Part shown: piece after piece, positions 7,837-11,355 of the stretch
Layout: each line of letters begins with the position of its first letter
How positions within the stretch are numbered: the first letter of the stretch is position 1
Source of the DNA: an uncultured Lachnospiraceae bacterium
GTDB lineage: Bacteria; Bacillota; Clostridia; Lachnospirales; Lachnospiraceae
Direction: 5' to 3'
DNA: 11,355 bases
NCBI GenBank assembly: GCA_905236365.1
Contig: CAJOPP010000170.1
Coordinates: 1-11,355, forward strand
Notes under the pieces: model-generated
The model's input: the letters and a program-made list of their open reading frames with translations, nothing else
Told to the model about the DNA's origin: nothing
Database searches by the model: none
Program-made: the position numbers and the translations under genes

Positions 7837-7837
7837 A
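7787..7837 (+). CDS. Candidate 16-residue small ORF inside the hairpin
   Basis: The frame reads MHFGFTLLSKVLTPTS and then TGA. GGAGG at 7775-7779 lies seven bases before the ATG, as good as any ribosome binding site in the window. The ribosome binding site lies in the left arm of the inverted repeat and the last codons in the right arm, so folding would hide the site and translation would open the stem. No promoter clearly drives it; the plus-strand promoter candidate lies downstream. It could be a leader peptide, part of a dispersed element, or chance. I do not recognise a function. Confidence 0.3.
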   Translation: MHFGFTLLSKVLTPTS

Positions 7838-7882
7838 AATTGAAACCAAACTGTAACGATAATAAATCGCATGAATCAATAT

Positions 7883-7891
7883 ATTATAGCA
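7883..7891 (-). promoter_or_regulatory. Extended -10 promoter candidate for the ruvA operon
   Basis: The minus-strand reading is TGCTATAAT, a perfect TATAAT with the TG extension one base upstream. No good -35 box is found at the expected distance, which extended -10 promoters tolerate. Transcription would begin near 7876, about 240 bases before the ruvA ATG. Confidence 0.5.
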
Positions 7892-7906
7892 CATTCTTTC
7901 ATATTA

Positions 7907-7915
7907 TGCTATGAT
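7907..7915 (+). promoter_or_regulatory. Extended -10 promoter candidate for the YprB-like gene
   Basis: TGCTATGAT matches the extended -10 form with one change in the hexamer. It faces right, toward the gene at 8010, with transcription expected near 7922. It and the minus-strand element at 7883-7891 are near-perfect inverted copies (8 of 9), 15 bases apart. Each one's -35 region would fall on the other's -10. Confidence 0.4.
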
Positions 7916-7975
7916 AGAATGAAATAGTTTTACAATTTTTAGTAATATTGTGACTGTTTACTGGCTAACGAGCGA

Positions 7976-7983
7976 ACTGTAAC
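7976..7983. repeat. Third copy of ACTGTAAC
   Basis: This is a direct repeat of 7850-7857 and inverted relative to 7727-7734. It lies 26 bases before the start codon at 8010. It may be an operator half-site or a trace of the dispersed element; nothing in the sequence decides. Confidence 0.3.
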
Positions 7984-8009
7984 TAATATTTTTATTCAGG
8001 AGACATACT

Positions 8010-9101
8010 ATGAAGGTAATAACATACGAACAAAAATGCAGTGATTCGAATATCTTTTTTCCATCATATTTTGAGTACTTTAATAAGAAAGACAAACTTT
8101 TGTTTTTTGATATTGAGACAACAGGATTTGCTCCCAAAAATACAACACTTTATTTGATTGGAGCGCTGTGGTTTGATGAAGATACCATAAAAATTCAGCA
8201 ATGGTTTAATGAAGACGGTTATAGTGAAAAGGAAATCCTTGCTACATTTGATATATTTAGCAGAAATTTTACACATTTAGTACATTTTAACGGGCTCGGT
8301 TTTGATCTTCCCTATTTGAAACAAAAAGCAGAATTATTAGAAGTTCCCTTTGTCGCTGACCAGAATTTAATTCAGATTGACATATATAAAGAAATCCGCT
8401 CCTATCAAAAAATTTTTGGAATTGACAACATGAAACAGATTTCCATCGAACAATATCTCGGAATCAAACGACAGGATAACTATTCGGGAAAAGAATTAAT
8501 TCACATGTATCAAAAGTATGTGGCAAAACCAGATCAGAAAACAGAAGAGCTTCTACTGTTACATAATCATGACGATTTGCTCGGAATGCCTCAGATCAGT
8601 AAGATTTTAAACTATAAAGCATTCTTCGAGGCACTGGATATTTTGACCCTTGAAACGAAGATTGATGAAAAAGGAATGAGTATTTCTTTTTCATTTGATT
8701 TCTTTGCCAGCCTGCCAAATCGAATCTCTCTGTCAAAAGACCAGATCTATTTAAACGGAATTGACACACAGGCTACCTTGTATATTCCCATTATCCAGGG
8801 AACCCTCAAACATTATTTTCCGGACTATAAAAATTACTATTATCTTCCGGATGAGGATATGGCAATCCATAAAAGCGTAGCAAGATTTGTCGACCCGGAT
8901 CATCGCGAAAAGGCAAAAAAAGACACCTGCTACATCAAAAAACAGGACTATTTTATCCCTTATTTTGTCCCAAATCTTCCAAAGTTTTATAAAGATCATT
9001 GTTCTGATAAAAAATCTTATCAAACGTTAGAAAGTTTTCAAAGTAGTGATGACATGATACAAAAAGAATATATAAAAAATACCCTTCAGATTTTCCTATG
9101 A
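8010..9101 (+). CDS. YprB-like ribonuclease H-like DEDD exonuclease family protein
   Basis: This 363-residue protein has an RNase H-like 3'-5' exonuclease fold in its first 210 residues. The metal-binding signature is complete: DIETTG (Asp34, Glu36) in Exo I, HFNGLGFDLPYL (Asp99) in Exo II and HNHDDLLGM (His185, Asp189) in Exo III. Family members of the Bacillus YprB type have these motifs but no well-defined substrate, so nuclease activity on DNA or RNA is inferred. Residues about 210-363 form a separate C-terminal region with many aromatic and basic residues that I cannot assign. The ATG at 8010 has AGGAG seven to eight bases upstream. It is monocistronic, divergent from the ruvA operon and convergent with cheR. 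Sharing a promoter region with ruvAB hints at a DNA-repair link, but this is weak. Confidence 0.85.
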   Translation: MKVITYEQKCSDSNIFFPSYFEYFNKKDKLLFFDIETTGFAPKNTTLYLIGALWFDEDTIKIQQWFNEDGYSEKEILATFDIFSRNFTHLVHFNGLGFDLPYLKQKAELLEVPFVADQNLIQIDIYKEIRSYQKIFGIDNMKQISIEQYLGIKRQDNYSGKELIHMYQKYVAKPDQKTEELLLLHNHDDLLGMPQISKILNYKAFFEALDILTLETKIDEKGMSISFSFDFFASLPNRISLSKDQIYLNGIDTQATLYIPIIQGTLKHYFPDYKNYYYLPDEDMAIHKSVARFVDPDHREKAKKDTCYIKKQDYFIPYFVPNLPKFYKDHCSDKKSYQTLESFQSSDDMIQKEYIKNTLQIFL

Positions 9102-9113
9102 TCTAAAGGGTAT
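9071..9113 (-). terminator. Rho-independent terminator of cheR, inside the 3' end of the YprB-like gene
   Basis: ATACCCTTCAGAT (9079-9091) pairs with ATCTAAAGGGTAT (9101-9113), a 13-bp stem with one mismatch and a nine-base loop. Read on the minus strand it is followed by TTTTTT and further T-rich sequence, so it ends the leftward cheR transcript. On the plus strand no T-run follows. The stem covers the last codons and stop of the convergent gene. Confidence 0.8.
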
Positions 9114-9186
9114 GCATATGCTCTCTGCCATTTGTGTTTTATAAAATTTTCATCAATCAAAGCATTCCTGTCCGTAAGAAAATACT

Positions 9187-9963
9187 CTATATCTTCTGAT
9201 AAAAGAAAGAATCTGTTGCATCAAATCCTAGTTCTTTTGAATGGATAATCTGTTCCGTACTTCCGATAAATAATACCCCGCCTTGAACAAGTGCTTTATT
9301 AAACTGACGATATACCTGATCTTTTGCCTCCTCCGTAAAATAAATCACTACATTACGACACACTATCATATGCATTCCGGACGGATACTGATCCTCCAAC
9401 AGGTTATGTTTTTTGAATTCCACACATGCTTTGATATCATCCTTAATCTGATATCCCCCATCCTGTTTTTCAAAATGTTTATCCAACAAATCTTTTGGTA
9501 AACGTTCCAGACTTCGTGTAGCATAAAATCCATCTTTTGCAAACTGTAACACATCATCATCAATATCTGTTGCATGAATATGTATCTTATTGAGTGGCAG
9601 GTATCTCGATAAAATCATCGCTATCGTATACGGTTCATCACCGGTAGAACAGGCAGCACTCCAAATATTCAGCCGACTACCAAAATTTTTCTGCAAATAG
9701 GGAATCATTCTCTTTTCAAACACTTCCCATTGATTCGGATTACGATAAAACTCAGAAACGTTAATGGTTAAATAACTTACAAAAGAACGAAGTAATTTTT
9801 CGTCCTTCTTAATTCCCTGATAATAGTCTTCGAAATTCTTGAAGCCTAATCTGGTCATAAGCGTCTCTATCCGCCTCTTCATCTGCCGCTCTTTATATAG
9901 TGATAAATTAATATTGGTTAATTTGTAGATATCTTTTTTGAAATTCTCATAATCGTATCCCAT
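9187..9963 (-). CDS. cheR: Chemotaxis protein methyltransferase CheR
   Basis: CheR uses S-adenosylmethionine to methylate glutamates on chemoreceptors, the adaptation step of chemotaxis. This one has 258 residues. The N-terminal helical domain is at about 4-60. The SAM-binding domain carries LTINVSEFYRNP (65-76), WSAACSTGDEPYT (101-113), ATDID (131-135), CRNVVIYF (202-209) and IGSTE (233-237), all matching family motifs. There is no C-terminal pentapeptide-binding or TPR extension. The start is ATG 9963, with GGGGGG at 9970-9975 six bases upstream. An in-frame ATG nine codons earlier has its AGG too close. It stands alone, away from other chemotaxis genes, between its own terminator and that of the ispH-rpsA gene. 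No clear promoter was found in 9964-10040. Confidence 0.95.
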   Translation of the reverse strand: MGYDYENFKKDIYKLTNINLSLYKERQMKRRIETLMTRLGFKNFEDYYQGIKKDEKLLRSFVSYLTINVSEFYRNPNQWEVFEKRMIPYLQKNFGSRLNIWSAACSTGDEPYTIAMILSRYLPLNKIHIHATDIDDDVLQFAKDGFYATRSLERLPKDLLDKHFEKQDGGYQIKDDIKACVEFKKHNLLEDQYPSGMHMIVCRNVVIYFTEEAKDQVYRQFNKALVQGGVLFIGSTEQIIHSKELGFDATDSFFYQKI

Positions 9964-10040
9964 AACAATCCCCCCATATTTGATTTCCATCCTGGTACAT
10001 CAAATAATTTTTATCAAAAATTAATATAAAAATATTCGGT

Positions 10041-10084
10041 ATAATAAAAGAAATCTCGCCTTAGTACAATCTAAGACGAGATTT
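10041..10084 (-). terminator. Rho-independent terminator of the ispH-rpsA gene
   Basis: Arms at 10051-10064 and 10071-10084 (AAATCTCG and CGAGATTT outside, CTTAG and CTAAG inside, one wobble) form a 14-bp stem with a six-base loop. On the minus strand it is followed by CTTTTATTAT. It lies just past the TAA at 10094. Confidence 0.85.
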
Positions 10085-10093
10085 GATATTACA

Positions 10094-11355
10094 TTATTCT
10101 TCGTTAGAAACTTCTTCATCAGCAGAAACTGTCTCTTCTGTTGTAACTTCTTCATCAGCAGAAACTGTCTCTTCTGTTGAACCATTCTCCTCAGCAGGAA
10201 CTTCTTCCTCTGTATCATCCGGAAGCAATGCTTTCATACTAAGACTAATCTTCTTCTCATCTAACTTGAAATCTACCACCTTCACTTCTACTTCCTGATT
10301 AACAGATAGAACACTAGATGGCTTCTCAATATGCTCTTTTGTAATCTGGGATACATGCAATAACGCATCAACACCCGGCTCTAACTCTACAAATGCACCA
10401 AAATCTGTCATTCTTGCAACTCTACCGGTTACAACATTACCAACTGCATATTTGTCTGCTGCGGTAAGCCAAGGATTAGACTCTTCAAACTTAAGACTCA
10501 ATGCAATCTTCTCACCTTGAATATCTTTGATGAATGCCTTCACCTCATCTCCTACATTGAAAAGCTTCTTAGGATTATCTACTCTGCCCCAGGACATTTC
10601 AGAAATATGAAGTAATCCATCAGCACCACCCAAATCAATAAATGCACCAAAATCTGTTACATTCTTTACTTTTCCTTCTACGGTATCTCCTACGTTGATT
10701 CTTGCAAACAATGCTTCTTTTGCTGCCTTCTTCTCAGCTTCAATCAACATCTTACGGTTACCGATAATTCTTCTCTTACGAGGATTAAACTCTGTAATCT
10801 TAAATTCAATCTCCTGATCCTTATACTTTGTTAAATCCTTCTCATAAGTATCCGATACAAGACTTGCCGGAATAAATACTCGTGCTTCTTCAACTGTTAC
10901 ACTCAAACCACCATCAAGAACCTGAGTAACAACGCCCTTTAACACCTCTTCGTTATTGAAAGCTTCTTCCAACTTCTCGTTCGCTTTCTCTGCTGCTACA
11001 CGCTTAACAGATAAAAGCACCTGTCCATCACCGTCGTTCGTCTTAATAACCTTCGCTTCGATTGTCTCACCAAGCTGAACCTTATCCTTTAATGAAATAT
11101 TCTGATCGTTGGAATATTCACTCTTTGTAATGACACCGTCTGCCTTATAATTGATGTTCAGGATAATCTCATCATCCTTCACGTCAATAACGGTCCCCTT
11201 TACAATCTTTCCATTGCTAATTCTGCTCTCATCTGCCAAACTAGCTTCAAACATTTGTCCAAAATCTTCTGCCATGCTACCATGAACCTCCTTAATAATT
11301 TGATTAGGGGTAGATGCCCCTGCTGTAATACCTACCCTACCAACGGATTCAAAAG
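10094..11355 (-). CDS. ispH-rpsA: IspH-S1 fusion protein, 3' part (4-hydroxy-3-methylbut-2-enyl diphosphate reductase / ribosomal protein S1)
   Basis: The gene runs off the right edge. The first 26 visible codons include VGITAGASTPNQIIKEV, the C-terminal signature of IspH, the Fe-S enzyme of the last step of the MEP isoprenoid pathway. The frame continues without a stop into an S1 protein. Counting from the ATG at 11275, there are four S1 domains at about 21-92, 109-178, 194-263 and 277-348. The last two are the most canonical (VTDFGAFIDLGGADGLLHIS, MTDFGAFVELEPGVDALLHVS split by the RNA-binding loop). An acidic tail follows (352-393). S1 proteins bind mRNA at the ribosome. Such fusions are known in Clostridia. 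AAGGAGG at 11287-11293 lies 11 bases before the internal ATG, so a free S1 product is conceivable, but the same bases encode the conserved IspH end. Confidence 0.93.
   Translation of the reverse strand, partial: FESVGRVGITAGASTPNQIIKEVHGSMAEDFGQMFEASLADESRISNGKIVKGTVIDVKDDEIILNINYKADGVITKSEYSNDQNISLKDKVQLGETIEAKVIKTNDGDGQVLLSVKRVAAEKANEKLEEAFNNEEVLKGVVTQVLDGGLSVTVEEARVFIPASLVSDTYEKDLTKYKDQEIEFKITEFNPRKRRIIGNRKMLIEAEKKAAKEALFARINVGDTVEGKVKNVTDFGAFIDLGGADGLLHISEMSWGRVDNPKKLFNVGDEVKAFIKDIQGEKIALSLKFEESNPWLTAADKYAVGNVVTGRVARMTDFGAFVELEPGVDALLHVSQITKEHIEKPSSVLSVNQEVEVKVVDFKLDEKKISLSMKALLPDDTEEEVPAEENGSTEETVSADEEVTTEETVSADEEVSNEE
10109..10179 (-). repeat. Tandem duplication, period 36 bases, in the S1 acidic tail
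   Basis: The 35 bases at 10109-10143 recur without change at 10145-10179. They encode two copies of the 12-residue unit EETVSADEEV plus two variable residues. A degenerate relative may follow at about 10190-10210. Perfect identity suggests a recent duplication. The unit keeps the frame and the strong negative charge. Confidence 0.85.

Larger units (their letters stand above)
7727..7857. repeat. 8-bp inverted repeat enclosing the hairpin element (GTTACAGT / ACTGTAAC)
   Basis: GTTACAGT at 7727-7734 is a perfect inverted match to ACTGTAAC at 7850-7857. The two enclose the 18-nt motif and the longer inverted repeat at 7766-7836. The gaps to that inner stem are unequal, 31 bases on the left and 13 on the right. 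A third copy, ACTGTAAC, lies at 7976-7983 just before the nuclease gene. In a minus-strand transcript the outer pair could close a helix around the inner hairpin. Confidence 0.45.
7636..8009. other. 374-base divergent intergenic region with repeats and promoters
   Basis: This gap separates ruvA (leftward) from the nuclease gene (rightward). Its separate parts are listed as their own entries: the ACTGTAAC set, the 18-nt motif, the inverted repeat with a small ORF, and two back-to-back promoters. If the minus promoter is right, ruvA has a leader of about 240 bases that includes the inverted repeat. About 90 bases of AT-rich leader would precede the plus-strand gene. No known riboswitch, T-box or protein-binding leader is recognised. 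Confidence 0.6.

Noticed and set aside
9079..9113. Bidirectional terminator also serving the YprB-like gene
   Set aside because: The plus-strand sequence after the stem is GCATATGCTCTC, with no T-run.
9964..9990. Longer CheR with nine extra residues
   Set aside because: The upstream ATG has an AGG directly against it, while the ATG at 9963 has well-spaced GGGGGG.

Overview
The window comes from a low-GC anaerobic Firmicute, most likely a motile member of the Clostridia close to Lachnospiraceae. The reasons are an IspH-S1 fusion gene, strong AGGAGG-type ribosome binding sites, the chromosomal order ruvA-ruvB-zapA-U32-SEDS-PBP, and a cheR gene. I see no rRNA, tRNA, CRISPR array, phage gene or transposase. 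Most of the window is core chromosome.

Layout. Positions 1-101 are a short intergenic stretch made of small repeated modules, with no clear terminator. Positions 102-7635 hold six tightly packed minus-strand genes, read from right to left: ruvA, ruvB, zapA, a long U32-family protein, a SEDS (FtsW/RodA/SpoVE-family) glycosyltransferase and a class B penicillin-binding protein. The gaps are 26, 4, 21 and 0 bases, and the last pair overlaps or is separated by 85 bases depending on the PBP start. This is very probably one operon. It joins Holliday-junction branch migration (RuvAB) to Z-ring assembly (ZapA) and to a SEDS/PBP pair that polymerises and cross-links peptidoglycan.

Positions 7636-8009 are the only long gap (374 bases) and the least explained part of the window. 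It has back-to-back extended -10 promoters (7883-7891 minus, 7907-7915 plus), an imperfect inverted repeat with 21-nt arms (7766-7836), a 16-codon ORF with a strong ribosome binding site built into that inverted repeat (7787-7837 plus), an 8-mer ACTGTAAC present three times in both orientations, and an 18-nt motif that recurs at 17-34.

Positions 8010-9101 encode, on the plus strand, a YprB-like DEDD-type nuclease. It converges on cheR (9187-9963 minus). The apparent cheR terminator lies inside the last codons of the nuclease gene. Positions 10094-11355 are the 3' part of a minus-strand ispH-rpsA fusion: the last residues of IspH, then four S1 domains and an acidic tail carrying a perfect 36-base-period tandem duplication. 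A clear terminator follows at 10041-10084.

Several starts were moved downstream of the longest open frame: ruvA, ruvB, zapA, U32 and cheR, each for family N-terminus and Shine-Dalgarno reasons. The S1 part was extended upstream to the window edge, because the frame stays open into recognisable IspH sequence.
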